From NCBI RefSeq assembly GCF_001649575.2, contig NC_051452.1, positions 9,623,585 to 9,687,584 on the forward strand: 64,000 bases of DNA, written 5' to 3'. The stretch is from Kryptolebias marmoratus (taxonomy: Eukaryota > Chordata > Actinopteri > Cyprinodontiformes > Rivulidae). Shown here in pieces: positions 46,601 to 56,999 of the stretch. The position numbers and the translations under genes were made by a program. The notes under the pieces were generated by a model, which saw only the letters and a program-made list of their open reading frames with translations, did no database searches and had not been told where the DNA came from. Each line of letters opens with the position of its first letter. The first letter of the stretch is position 1.

Positions 46601-47120
46601 TCTGATGTTGACAAACTGTGGAGCTGAAGATTAGCAGTGACAAATGCGTCTCTCGCTTTCTTCTACGGCGTCTTCGAGAGCTCGAACTTCACGCTTAGGC
46701 TGATGCTAAATGCCTCAATGATCTTTCTCTCTGAACGCTGAACAAACATGCAAAATGTCTGTGTTTGCATCACCTGCTGCATGAATCTACCCTGTACATT
46801 GCGGGTAGCGGTGAGAACTATACCAGCATGGTGATTTATCCACTTACTACCCGTTTCAGGTGGTGAAACATGCATTTATCAGAGAAGGACACATCGCCGG
46901 TTCAGGCGCTGGAGGCATTTGTAATGATAAGACAATGATATACTCCAGGTGAAGTTCAAGAGGCCAAACCTGCAACACATTAAATATGATCTACTATCTA
47001 CCCACAGCCAAAATGGAGCTCTGCTGCGGCAAAAAGAAATAAATGGTCTTTCATGCGTTTTATTTCCAATGATTCATTGATATCAAATAGAATCCAAGCT
47101 TATCTTTATCGCCCGCCTTT
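46601..47120. other. Noncoding stretch, nothing recognised
   Basis: Moderately complex sequence around 46640-46930 with one minus frame of 70 codons and no domain resemblance. Confidence 0.3.
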
Positions 47121-47122
47121 CA

Positions 47123-47512
47123 CCTTTTGGCGGTGGGTCATAATGTTTTTCCCTGTGTGTGGAAAGCATGTTTGTTTGTTAGCAAAATATCTTGTTCATC
47201 ACAGTACAGGTTTTAATGAAACTCTCAAGTAATCTTTGGATGTTTATCTAAAACTGGTTAACATTTAGAGTCAGATCTATTCAAGATGGCCACTACAGCA
47301 ATCTGACTGACTATAACTCAGTCAGTTTTACAGATTTTCAGGTAAAATTTAATGAGGTAGGAGTTGAGTCATTCGCAACCCTGACTCTGCGTGAGATCGT
47401 GTTGTTTTCAAGATTTAACCACAACAACTCTAACTTTGTCCTTTCTCAACATATGAATGTTTAAAACACTATCATGAAAGCCTGCTGGCAATATGCATTC
47501 CTTCAAGGAATG
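47123..47512 (+). repeat. Family A repeat, one-unit copy with both ends (copy A11)
   Basis: Opens TATCGCCCGCC and continues TAATGTTTTTCCCTGTGTGT, then a single unit (TTAGCAAAATATCTTGTTCA, CAAGATGGCCACTACAGC, CAGTCAGTTTTACAGATTTT). The tail leads to AATATGCATTCCTTCAAGGAATG at 47491-47512. The terminal palindrome CATTCCTTCAAGGAATG is exact apart from its central base. It is followed by TTAA rather than CTAG. It shows that one unit can lie between the two ends. Confidence 0.85.
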
Positions 47513-47515
47513 TTA

Positions 47516-48585
47516 ATTTTTTAATCATATGATTATATTAATATTTTGTGGCAAATTGAGTTTTAACCATCTGGATGCCTGACTTTTGAGTCAGTTTCAG
47601 TCACTCTTATAATATGGCTAAAACAACTTCAATAACTTGACAAAAATCTACAAAAGAAGCCTTTAGTCTTCTTTTTTTGTGGAAAATATAACTACAAAGG
47701 CAATTACACAACAGGCTTTCCACGTAATGTTTTGTGCTGCAGACTGGAACAGGAAGACTTTAACTGCTGTTGTTATATGGCTCACGTCTCACAAAAACAG
47801 CCGCTAGAGCGATTCGGCTAAGACAAGGTGTGTTTTAGTCCTCATTGATGAAACCATCAAAAACCCCTCCTCCTAACAAGAGGGATAATGGTCCTACTGT
47901 ATGACCTTGTTGAAGTAATTCCTCTCCTGTGGTCCCTTCTTCACATTTCCCCCGCTGCTCCTTTTTGTTTCCTCCTTATTTCTGTCGTCCTGTCAGTTTT
48001 CCTTCAGTCTGGGAACAGTGTGTTCCTCCTCATCCCCGGTGGAAATACGAGGGGAGCAGCTGTGCTGACAAGCTCCCTGCATCATAGAAACGTGCTGCCA
48101 TCTTTTGTCAAAGGTAGACTGTAAAACCGTCATCATAGTTTACTACGATTCTGGCTGATAGTTGCTTTGCTGGTTATAGATACATACAGGTTCTCATGAA
48201 TATAAATTCCTCGTCTGAGAGACTTATGGGCACCCCTGAACTGGATGGGTAGAATTTAGGATGTCTTCTGAAACAACAACAAAAAAAATGGAATATTTTT
48301 AATTTAATGTGCAAAGTTGTTGTGTAAAAATAAAAAAAGAAGCTGTGGAATCACAAAATGTGCTTCACAGAGTTACTGACACACTTAAAGGTGACTGTGG
48401 AAATTTAACAAAAAGTCTCTTACCTGTTTTAGATGGGTTTTTTAGACTACCTCAGTTTGGAGAAATAGAGATTGGTTCTGACTTGACAGACAATCTCACA
48501 GACCTGAGGTACCTCTAGGATACACTTTAAATCTGTGCCTCAAACAAATATGTATTAACTGCCTGTGTCTAGTTTTCAATGTTCA
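47516..48585. other. Noncoding stretch, nothing recognised
   Basis: Plus frames at 47888-48124 and 48309-48518 are unrecognised. A short conserved-looking patch may lie near 47990-48130. Confidence 0.3.
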
Positions 48586-48587
48586 GT

Positions 48588-48695
48588 GGTACGTAGCCTC
48601 TTTCAGACCTAACGAATATATATCTGGACATCAGAATAAAAAAGTAATTGGGTTCTTAGCAGGACTTAATATTAGCCTAATAAAACTCCAGGTGA
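48588..48695. repeat. Possible Family F repeat fragment
   Basis: GCCTCTTTCAGACCTAACGA then TATCTGGACATCAG resembles the TTCAGACCTGGCA and ATCTGGAT words of family F at 27.85 and 28.9 kb. Very decayed. Confidence 0.25.
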
Positions 48696-48799
48696 ATGTT
48701 ATTTGAGATATTTTTAGGTCTCATTAATGTCTAATATTGACAAAAACTAAGTCATAATGCTAAAGCAATGTGTCTTTTTTTCCTTTTTCATAGGTTAAA

Positions 48800-49395
48800 G
48801 GGGTGAAGTGGCTGCCATTGAAAATGTTTTATGGTAGTAGCTGAGACTCATCCCCAACTTAAACTCTGAGAGCTAACTTACCACACAAGTCTTTTTTTTT
48901 TTTTAATTTTGCCTCCAACTATTGGAGTCAACTGTTTGTTAACAAAATATCTCCTAAAGGACTAGATAATTTTAATGATACTTTCAGCAAATAATGATTG
49001 GGTGTACATCAACCAATTCAAGATGGCCGCTGCAGCTAAATCGACATTAGCAAACACAAATGGATGTAAAGGTCATACGACCGATGTAGTCAGAAGTCTT
49101 CCTCGGTCAGGTGACACCCCTCTGTCACCATTTTACCCTTCATCTATTCTCAACAGGGCTGCTGGCTTAAAGAGTTTGGATTTGGATATTCAGCTGAAGT
49201 TTGATGTGGTAGTAGCTGAAAGTTAACCTTAATACATATTACCAGTGTGAACATATCTCATGAAATTGCATGAGATAAAAACATCAGTTACAAGGTTTGA
49301 TTAAAACGCTTTTAGCTCAGCCCCTTCTCACCAGAAGATGATATTGTAGCATTAAAGTTGAAGAGCAGTATGCATTCCTTTTCATGATGCTAGGT
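48800..49395 (+). repeat. Family A repeat with an internal insertion (copy A12)
   Basis: A partial first unit (GGTAGTAGCTGAGACTCATC) is followed by a second unit starting TTAACAAAATATCTCCTAAA. The second unit includes CAAGATGGCCGCTGCAGC at 49019-49036. About 95 bp of foreign sequence at roughly 49075-49170 separates the AAAGGTCATAC region from ATATTCAGCTGAAGTTTGAT. The right end is GTATGCATTCCTTTTCATGA followed by TGCTAGG, a decayed palindrome with CTAG. Confidence 0.8.
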
Positions 49396-49795
49396 TTTTA
49401 AATTTAGGTGCGATTGAGTCACAGAAAGCTTGTTGATGGTTAGAAAAACATTTTGATATGATTGCGAGTAGCCACAAAATAGCAGGAATTGAGGGTGCCA
49501 AAGATTCTGTTAAAACTGCTTCCTTTATTTGTTACTGCAGATTTTAAATGACTGTCAGGGTTCAGGAATGCTAGTGTTTCAGCTCGATACATCTTCACCC
49601 ATGTCCATCTTTTTTTCATCCAGAAACAATTAGAACGAATCAAATTATCCAAGAAATCGGCCATGACGTCTGAAACAGCCATTACACATAATGTTATGTG
49701 CTTTAGAGGTGGGTTTTAATAGGAGTTTTCATACATCAGCCAGGTAAATGTCAGTCAAAGCACTACTTTAGTTCTGTTAAATGTGTATTTAATCT
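49396..49795. other. Noncoding stretch, nothing recognised
   Basis: A minus frame of 80 codons (49682-49440) begins MAVSDVMADFLDNLIRSN but shows no domain I recognise. Confidence 0.3.
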
Positions 49796-49799
49796 AATT

Positions 49800-50240
49800 G
49801 CTGTCTTTCATCACACTTCTCTCTGTAAATGCATCAAACTGTGTGGACAGGTGTCAGTGACAGCTGTAATTCCACCATTGCCTCCAGTTGTGAGTAATTG
49901 TGACTCGCATCTTTTTCGAAATCGATTTGAACTTTGCGTTGCAGATAATGTAATAATGTCTGGTTTGTGCGCATCACGGTGCAGCCAAGGTGCCCTATTG
50001 TTTTACGGCCGTCCACAAAACAAAGGCGGCCCAGATCTAAGTTTAATGGCAGGGAAGCTCGCCATTCTTCTCAATCTGCACGGTTATTCAAAAGCGACTC
50101 AATCACACCGGTTTCTGAGACTAATGGAGTCTCTGTGCACTTTATTTCATTATGTTTAATTGCACTCTAATTGTGTGCTTTTAATGAGAATGAAGGGAAC
50201 AAAAGGAACAAAGAGACGTCTGCAGGAGTGGATGACCAGG
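49800..50240. other. Conserved-looking noncoding block (strong candidate)
   Basis: Repeat-free sequence with AGTAATTGTGACTCGCATCT near 49890, GATTTGAACTTTGCGTTGCA near 49924, AGCTCGCCATTCTTCTCAAT near 50057 and TTTAATTGCACTCTAATTGT near 50155. Plus frames of 102 and 67 codons and a minus frame of 60 overlap, as happens when conserved sequence is stop-poor by chance. I rate it among the best conserved-element candidates by eye. Confidence 0.35.
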
Positions 50241-50399
50241 TGTGCTGAGAGAAGTTCTCCATCGATTTGGTTTAAGTTTCTATTACACTGATTTAGAAGC
50301 TGCAGAATGAAACTGAACTTGAGGAGGGGACATGTTAAGAGTCACAGAATATTGGTATTACAAGAATGTAACAGGTGCCAGATTACTGGAAAAACTTTT

Positions 50400-50690
50400 A
50401 ACTTGGTCAAGTTGAACTAAAATTTGGTCTGGTAGGAGCTGAGGCTGATCCTGAATCTGTAGTCCTGTCTGTTAGCAAAATATCTTGTGATCTGCAGGAG
50501 AGATTTTATTAAAACTTGCAGGAAAAATTCATTTAATGTTCATCTGCTACTGATTAACTTTTGAAGCCAACCAGTTGACCTTCGCCAACACAAAAATGAT
50601 TACAACTCAGTCAGTTTTGCATAGATTGAGCTAAAATTTGGTGTGGTAGTAGCTGAAAGTCCTCCTCAGCACATACTACGGGCACTAAAA
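50400..50690 (+). repeat. Family A repeat fragment (copy A13)
   Basis: Tail of one unit (AACTAAAATTTGGTCTGGTA) joined to a second (TTAGCAAAATATCTTGTGAT through GGTGTGGTAGTAGCTGAAAG). The AAGATGGCC block is missing by a small deletion between AAGCCAACCAG and TTGACCTTCGCC. Confidence 0.8.
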
Positions 50691-50699
50691 TATGAGTTT

Positions 50700-52345
50700 A
50701 AAAGAAGCTCAGCCACTCCGCTCCTGAAGCGGCTACCAGCCTGAACACGGACGTGTTTGTGCAGATCCTTAAAGAATATAATCAGCCAATCAGGCTGGTT
50801 CAACTGAATGCTTTTGAAGAAGCTAGTTTCCCCTGTGAGCCTTTATTCAAGACATGCTGCACACAAGAAACTGTAGCCTGGCTGGAAATGTCTGATAAGA
50901 ACAAAGGTGCCTATCAAGTTTTATGATGAGTCTCATAATGGAAGGTTTCTTTTGTAGCCGTGCTGAATGCCCCGTTCCCTGATAAATGTAAGTAATAGTC
51001 CAGATTTTTACTCAACATAATAGCTCCTTGCTGCTGTCTGGTAATCGTCTAGTCTTCTTGTGATTGGATAAGTTTAGTCAAGTTGATTCCAGGTCAGAGA
51101 TGCAGTAAAAACAGAAAAGAACATGGTGAATTCATGTTTTTATGTGGCACTTCTGTGTTTTTGATGGACTGCTGCTTTTTAGCAGTGTCTTTAAAGTGTT
51201 TTAATGGTAAAACTGAACCAATCGATGCTAAAGTTTAGTATAAAAGAGACATAAAATAAAGCTGGTTTAAGACCAACCACATTTTGTCTCACACAGGGCT
51301 GTGCTGTTTGGCTGATTTGAGAAATATTAGAAAAAAAAGTCATCTATCATCATTTGAAATTAAAATGTGGAGCAGTGTGGGAGGCATTATTAAAACATTA
51401 CTTTTGACTTTCAGCACCTGAAATTTGCACTTCATATAATAAAAAGGTTCTACACGGATTTTCAGCCTGTAATAGAGGCCCAATGCAGCTGTCAATCAAA
51501 TTAATAACTTTGCGTCATTTTAATGAATTGGGTCTGCAAGTAGAAGATTTTAGCTCTTTATAATAAAAAGTTGCCCTTGAAATAATACTTCTAACCATCA
51601 GTGTCAAAAGGATGTGAACCCTCGAGAGTTAGCAGTCGTTATCAGTTTAGAAGTAGTGTTGATTTTAAAATGTTTGGATTATACCTAAATATGGTGTTTT
51701 ATTTCTATATTGGGTTCGTTTTATTATCAAATGACATTTATTTTTTAACCCACAAATCAATGGTTGGTGAGTAAAATAACCAGTGTTGCCAAAAATAAAA
51801 AATAAAGCACAACTTTTAAAAAAATATTAAAGGCTGGATTCAGAGACATTTGGTGAAATGTTTGATAGATGAGATCAAAATATATATTTTGGTCATAAGG
51901 CACATTTAATTTAAAGAATAGAAACCAAAAGAATTCATTATAAAAAACACTGTTACCATATCTGACAATTATAGTGGTGGGAGTGTCATTCTTTGGGCTT
52001 TTTCTACTAACTATAGTTTCTAAAATAAAATGTACACAATACTGTCCATAAACATAGCCTCAGCAGAAAGGAAAATAAATTTGACTTTAAGAACATATTG
52101 GTTTTAAAAAAATGTATAATAACACCATTTTACTGAAGAAATTGGTAAATACTGATGGAAAATTAGCATTAGCATTACCAGAGATTTTCTAATATACATT
52201 ATCAAACTGCAAAAATGTGGCATTAAAGTGAAAATGTACTGAAAATATAAATAATCATGCAGCAGTTGGGCTCTATAGTTGATTATAATGCAGTCTAGTG
52301 CAAATATGTAATATAGTTGAATCTCTTACTCTTACTCTTATGACC
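50700..52345. other. AT-rich noncoding stretch, nothing recognised
   Basis: About 1.6 kb with no frame over 60 codons and no repeat ends. A short conserved-looking patch may lie near 51440-51560. Confidence 0.4.
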
Positions 52346-52347
52346 CA

Positions 52348-52994
52348 ATATATATCACCCTCTGCCCAGGCAAAAGGCAAGTAATGTTTTTCCCTGGATG
52401 TGTGTCTGTGTTAGCAAAATATCTCATGAACCAAAGAACAGATTTTAATGATACGTTCAGAAAGTAATCATTGGTTGAACCACTACGAATGATTGTTTGG
52501 TATCAACCCAACTGATGACGGTTTGCTAAGTCGGTTTTACAGATATTTGGGAAAGATTTGGTGTGGTAAAAGCTGAGACTGATTGCCAACACATACTGAC
52601 TAATCTTGCAAGATCTTTTACTTAAAATGTACCCTTGTCTGTATTTCAGCTAAATATTTTGTGAACCACAGGATGGATTTTAAGATTTAAAGAAAAAAAA
52701 CCTTTGGATGTGATTCTCCAACTGCTGCAGTCCATTTAATTCAAATTGACTGCCACAGCTATCTGACCTTAAAAACATTTAAATGGCTGTAATTCAGTCT
52801 ATTTTGCAGATATTGAGCTAAACCTTGTGATGGTAGCTGAGATTTTGACCATGACTTTTTGCAGTTTTGTGTGATTATTCATGACTTTCTTTTGAAGGTT
52901 TGACCAAACATCATTTCTCAGTATAAGATGGTCTTAGTCTAAAATTCTGGCATTAGAAGCAGTGGGCGATATGCATTCCTTCGAGGGATGCTAG
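52348..52994 (+). repeat. Family A repeat, full-length two-unit copy (copy A14)
   Basis: Best-preserved copy. The left end ATATATCACCCTCTGCC pairs in inverse with the right end GCAGTGGGCGATAT (14 bp, 2 mismatches). Two units follow the left end, with landmarks GATTTTAATGA at 52441 and GGATTTTAAGATT near 52675 (period about 235 bp). The tail GTTTGACCAAACATC leads to GATGGTCTTAGTCTAAAATT, the right inverted end, the hairpin GCATTCCTTCGAGGGATGC at 52973-52991 and CTAG at 52991-52994. No coding potential. The structure fits a non-autonomous mobile element. Confidence 0.85.
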
Positions 52995-53025
52995 TCCTTT
53001 CATTAATTAATTGAAGGTTATCATT

Positions 53026-53257
53026 AGGGCTGCACAATGTATCAAAAAGGTAGTGGTGTTTTGATATTGATGCTGACAAATTATTGCTAAATCATAAATT
53101 GGTTTCATCAGGTGGATCCTCGCTGCCCAAGCTAAAAATAATCAGGTTTAGATGATGCTCTTGGTACTGAAAATGGTCAATAGTTTTGTAAACTTTGTGA
53201 TGACAGAAATAAATAAGGTGGAGTGAGGATAATGTGGGTTTATCACCACTAATATTG
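53026..53257 (-). mobile_element. MITE-like inverted-repeat element, copy E2 (truncated)
   Basis: AGGGCTGCACAATGTATCAA at the left equals the complement of the right end of copy E1. The interior GGAGTGAGGATAATGTGGGT then TTATCACCACTAATATTG aligns with the complement of E1 near 31407-31450. The far end is lost. It sits 31 bp after the end of family A copy A14. Confidence 0.5.
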
Positions 53258-53875
53258 TTCAATCCTTTATTTTATTAAAGACTTGTGTAGGTCCAAAGTG
53301 ATTAGAAAAAACAACAGAAACACAGAAAAAACATTGCTTGAGGTATACCGTTTTATAGTACCTTAAATATGATGAATGAGTTATTTATTAATAATAACAG
53401 AATTGCATGTTTTCTTTATTTTGTGCAACCTGTTTCCCCATTATTTTCTTTCTGTAAAGTGCTCGTGTGACCTGTTGGAACAGTTAAAGCATGTAATCCA
53501 CCCACATGTGTCATATTAAACAGTAACTTGGCAGCGTTTGTGCTAAAGCACCTTTGGATCAGTGGATTCAGATCCAGCGCTTTAAGAGCTCCTGAGTGCT
53601 GCGGATGATGCAGTGTTTGCCACCCACAAGTGTCCCTGCAGAGGGTGTTTTTTTTTTTTTTTACGCTGCAGGTGGAAACAGCAACCGTTTGGTTACCGGT
53701 CACTCACATTGTTGGGTCCATGAGCCACCCACGTGTTTATCTGGTGATTAGCTCCTCCTGGTGATGTAGGATTTGTTTACGCAGGCAGATTTAAAACGGC
53801 AGAGCAGAGAAGAAGTAAAGCTAGGTTGGACTCAAGAGAGAAAAAGGATTTTTTTTCTTTCTTTTAATTAAAGTC
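53258..53875. other. Noncoding stretch, nothing recognised
   Basis: 53480-53660 is GC-richer, with GGATTCAGATCCAGCGC and a T run near 53648-53662. The minus frame 53703-53416 contains a poly-Lys run from that tract and is not credible. Confidence 0.35.
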
Positions 53876-53879
53876 CCGG

Positions 53880-54495
53880 CATTCCTTGAAGGAATGTATA
53901 TCGTTATTTAATGTTGAGAAAAGTAGTTGTAGCTGCACAACCTCATCCATACTTCATATGTTGTGCATTCATTTTCTTACTACATCAAATTTTAGCTCAG
54001 TATTTGTAAAACTGACCGAGTAAATACCCATTCTGTGTTGGATAATGTTGATTAACTGTGGTGGCCATCTTGAATTGGATGAGTTCCAAACAGTATCCGG
54101 TTATAAAAGCATATTTAGTGAATATTTCCTTTAAGTTTCATTAAAATCCGTCCAGTGGTTCATGAGATATTTTGCTAACAGACAAACAGGGTTGACTCCA
54201 ACATGCTAAATTTTAAACAAAGATGTCAGACAATAAGTAGCCTTTGGGATATGCTTTTTGTTCTGAATAACTCAACTACAAGTGCACCAAATTTTAGCAA
54301 GATATTTGTAAAAAATAATCTGAATTCAAGCGATTGATGTGTTTTCTAAGTTCAGTAGGCTGTGGTGGCCATCTTGAATTGGGTCTGCTCCAAACAGTAA
54401 TTAGTTGTAGATGTATGTCCAATGATTAACTTCTGTAAGTTTCATTAAAATTTGTCCGGAGGTTCATGGCATATTGCGCTAACAAGGACACAACA
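53880..54495 (-). repeat. Family A repeat, two-unit antisense copy with palindromic end (copy A15)
   Basis: Opens with the palindrome CATTCCTTGAAGGAATG (53880-53896), then GTATATCG, the complement of the family right end. Two units follow with CCAGTGGTTCATGAGATATT at 54152 and its variant at 54456 (period about 304 bp), each preceded by GTGGCCATCTTGAATTGG (near 54061 and 54366). The flank outside the palindrome is CGGGACTTT rather than CTAG. Confidence 0.85.
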
Positions 54496-54540
54496 GACAT
54501 GAGCAAATACGACACCGTCCACAGAGGGGAGCTCAGATCG

Positions 54541-54678
54541 ATGCTCGTTTCTTTCCTCTTCCTCTCTTTAGCTTGTTTTCCTGTCTGCAGCGCACGTTTG
54601 CCTCCCAACAACCTCTGGAGGATCCCTAATCAGCCACAATCGGAGACTCAGGTTCTTCAAAACGAGCCTTTGATGTGA
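54541..54678 (+). CDS. Possible short secreted-peptide-like frame (doubtful)
   Basis: From the ATG at 54541 the frame reads MLVSFLFLSLACFPVCSA followed by RLPPNNLWRIPNQPQSETQV and a short tail: 45 codons with a textbook signal-peptide core and an Ala-x-Ala-like cleavage site. The ATG context is weak, there is no recognised homology, and the longer frame starts inside repeat copy A15. A pyrimidine tract ending GTCTGCAG near 54593 could equally be a splice acceptor. Most likely chance; listed because of the hydrophobic leader. Confidence 0.12.
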   Translation: MLVSFLFLSLACFPVCSARLPPNNLWRIPNQPQSETQVLQNEPLM

Positions 54679-54689
54679 GGGTTTAACAT

Positions 54690-55430
54690 TTATTTTTTGA
54701 TCTAATTATATAATCGGCCGGCCAGCCGTGTCAGGGGCAAAGCAGGAAACAGGAGTATCAGCGGTGAAGCAGCAGAGCGCCCGTAGGGAAATAACTTTAA
54801 GACAACTTGTTTGTTTTGAAGCTTTTTATAGGATCTTATTCTTGGTTATTTAAATCCACACAATATTCTCTCGTGGGAATATTCAACATCTTTATGGTTC
54901 TATATCTTTCATCATTAATGTGACGACTGTAAGCAGCGTCTTGTATTAGCTGCTCCTAAACTCCATTTGCTCGCTTTATTAAAGATCTTATCACAGACTT
55001 ACAAGAATAATTACAATTAAAATTGTTTTCTAGCTCATGAAAACGCAATGACTTCAAAATCGTGGATTTATTACAAACTATAGAAACGAATTTCTATACT
55101 CGCTGTATGAAATATTGCATTCTTTCATTATTCTTTTATCAAATTCTTGAGCTTTATTGCTTTCAGCATGCCTATGAAATGCCTCTAATCATCCTCCTTG
55201 TAACATGTTCACACCTTTTGTTGAAATGACTCCCAACACAACGTTTGAACAAGTTGGAGTGATTTACACAGATCAGCAAACCTATAATTGCCTGCTCTTC
55301 TAATTTACCTGGAACGTCACCGAAGCACAGCCGCTCCCGGTATCAAAGCGACTGTCAGGAAAACGCAGCTTCCTGACTCGATTCAGCAGCCTGCTCATTA
55401 AATCCTGAGTGAAATGATGTGCGTGGTGTC
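54690..55430. other. Conserved-looking noncoding block (strong candidate)
   Basis: About 700 bp without recognised repeats. It includes TTTTTGATCTAATTATATAATCG near 54694, TGCTCGCTTTATTAAAGATC near 54968, GAATAATTACAATTAAAATT near 55005, TGCCTATGAAATGCCTCTAA near 55170 and AAGCGACTGTCAGGAAAACG near 55346. Homeodomain-type cores are dense. No frame over 60 codons is present. The length and density suggest several adjacent conserved regulatory elements. Confidence 0.35.
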
Positions 55431-55738
55431 AAGTTAGTTGGGGTTTTTTTAAGACACATTCAGATGCTAACACAATATTTTTGCAAATTTGCATGATTAC
55501 AGGAAGCATTCTGTCCTTATTATCACCAAATTTTAGGTGGAAGTAAAACTCTGGCTAATTTAAAATGCGAGAAAAAAGCATGGTGGTGTCATGCTGTGTA
55601 ATTAGAAGTTCAAACAAGGTGTTTAAGCAAAACACTATCGATTAGATTCCGTCAGTGGTTTTCAAACAAATTCTTTATGGAGGAAATTTTATGGGTCTTT
55701 TTTCCAGTTTATTCATCAGCAACACGTCAAACCAATAA
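55431..55738. other. AT-rich noncoding stretch, nothing recognised
   Basis: No frame or repeat recognised. Confidence 0.35.
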
Positions 55739-55740
55739 AG

Positions 55741-56020
55741 GAAACTAAGATCATCCTATGCTGACAATTGATGGAATTATGGCTGTGATCTATTAGTGCT
55801 CAAAGTATGTGTTGAGTATGACTGTCAGCTACAATCACAACAAATTTTAGCTCACTATATGTGAAATTAATCAAACTATAGCTGGTTTTGTTTGGTGGGG
55901 TGGATAAGCTGTGGCAGCCATATTGATCAGGTTGACTGCAGGAATTATTCAGTTGTAGATGTGCATCCAATGATTAGTCCCATCATCTGGTTCACAGGCT
56001 AACAAACGCACACAGAAACA
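55741..56020 (-). repeat. Family A repeat fragment (copy A16)
   Basis: Antisense: CTAAGATCATCCTATGCTGA, CAAATTTTAGCTCACTATAT, GGCAGCCATATTGATCAGGT and GTTGTAGATGTGCATCCAAT. One diverged unit. Confidence 0.75.
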
Positions 56021-56334
56021 AGCAGAACCTGTGTCTATTCATGTCTATGTGAAGAATGAGTTTGATTGAAGATTGAGTTTATTATATCAGATTGATGTCA
56101 GAAAGATGTATGAAACCGCAGAGGTTTCAGTGCTGGTACTCCAGAAAGAGATCTGTTTTGTGAGATAGTCCAGTTCATTAAACAGTTAATTAAGATGCTT
56201 AATAAGTGTCCCAAGCAGCTGTCAATCTGAGGTTTTAATTATTATAGAAGAAAAGACTGTCCAACAATGTCTGCAAGTAACATATTAACTGATCATAATC
56301 TTTCTGCAGAACCCCACTTCTACAACATTGCATT

Positions 56335-56995
56335 TTCTGTGAACATGTTGAGCTCTGAGTTCACTGAAATTTGTCAAATTAAATACATTTTGTTAAAACA
56401 ATCAGAACAAAACTGAAATCAGCAAAACAGCAGCCAAAAGTTAAAGTTAGTAAAACTGTAGCTGAAAGCTAAAAATAGCAAACCAGTGGCCAAAAGGCTA
56501 GAAATTGCTAAACCGTAGCTAAAAGCTAAAATTGTAAGTAATTTAGCAAAAGCAGAGCTGAAACTAAAATTTAGCAAGACCTTAGCTTAAAGCTAAAATA
56601 AGGAAAACTGGGGCTAAAAGCTAAATTGAGCAGACTGGGAGCTAAGAGCTTTAAAAAAGAAAACTATTTTTAAAATCTCAAATTTGCCAAATTGTAGCCA
56701 AATGGTAAAAGTAGCATAAGAAGACAAAAATAGAGAAAGTCTGTTTGGGCAGAATTCAAAGAGAAGAATGCTTTGAAGGAATTGAAGAATCTCTGTGTAT
56801 TTTTATTTATTTAATTTAAAGTTAAGTATTTTGAAAATAACAAAAACAAAAGTCATAAGTCACATCTGCTGAACAAAATGAATGGTTTGATTTATGAATG
56901 AACAAAACACAAAGTAGACAGAATCAGTTTGGTTGCAAAAACTGAAACTATACACAGGGAAACGTTCTGAACGCTGACTCAGCGTTCGCCCAGAA
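56335..56995 (+). repeat. Family B repeat with degenerate minisatellite (copy B2)
   Basis: From about 56405 to 56700 roughly ten degenerate units of 25-35 bp read like AGCTAAAAGCTAAAATTAGCAAAAC. The flanks correspond to copy B1: AGCATAAGAAGACAAAAATA near 56712, GAATTGAAGAATCTCTG near 56780, ATGAATGGTTTGATTTATGA near 56878. The right end is the palindrome GAACGCTGACTCAGCGTTC at 56969-56987. Confidence 0.8.
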
Positions 56996-56999
56996 ATCT

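Noticed and set aside
54426..54611. Minus-strand frame ending YAMNLRTNFNETYRS as a conserved peptide
   Set aside because: It translates the family A landmark. Similar peptides appear wherever that repeat is in frame.
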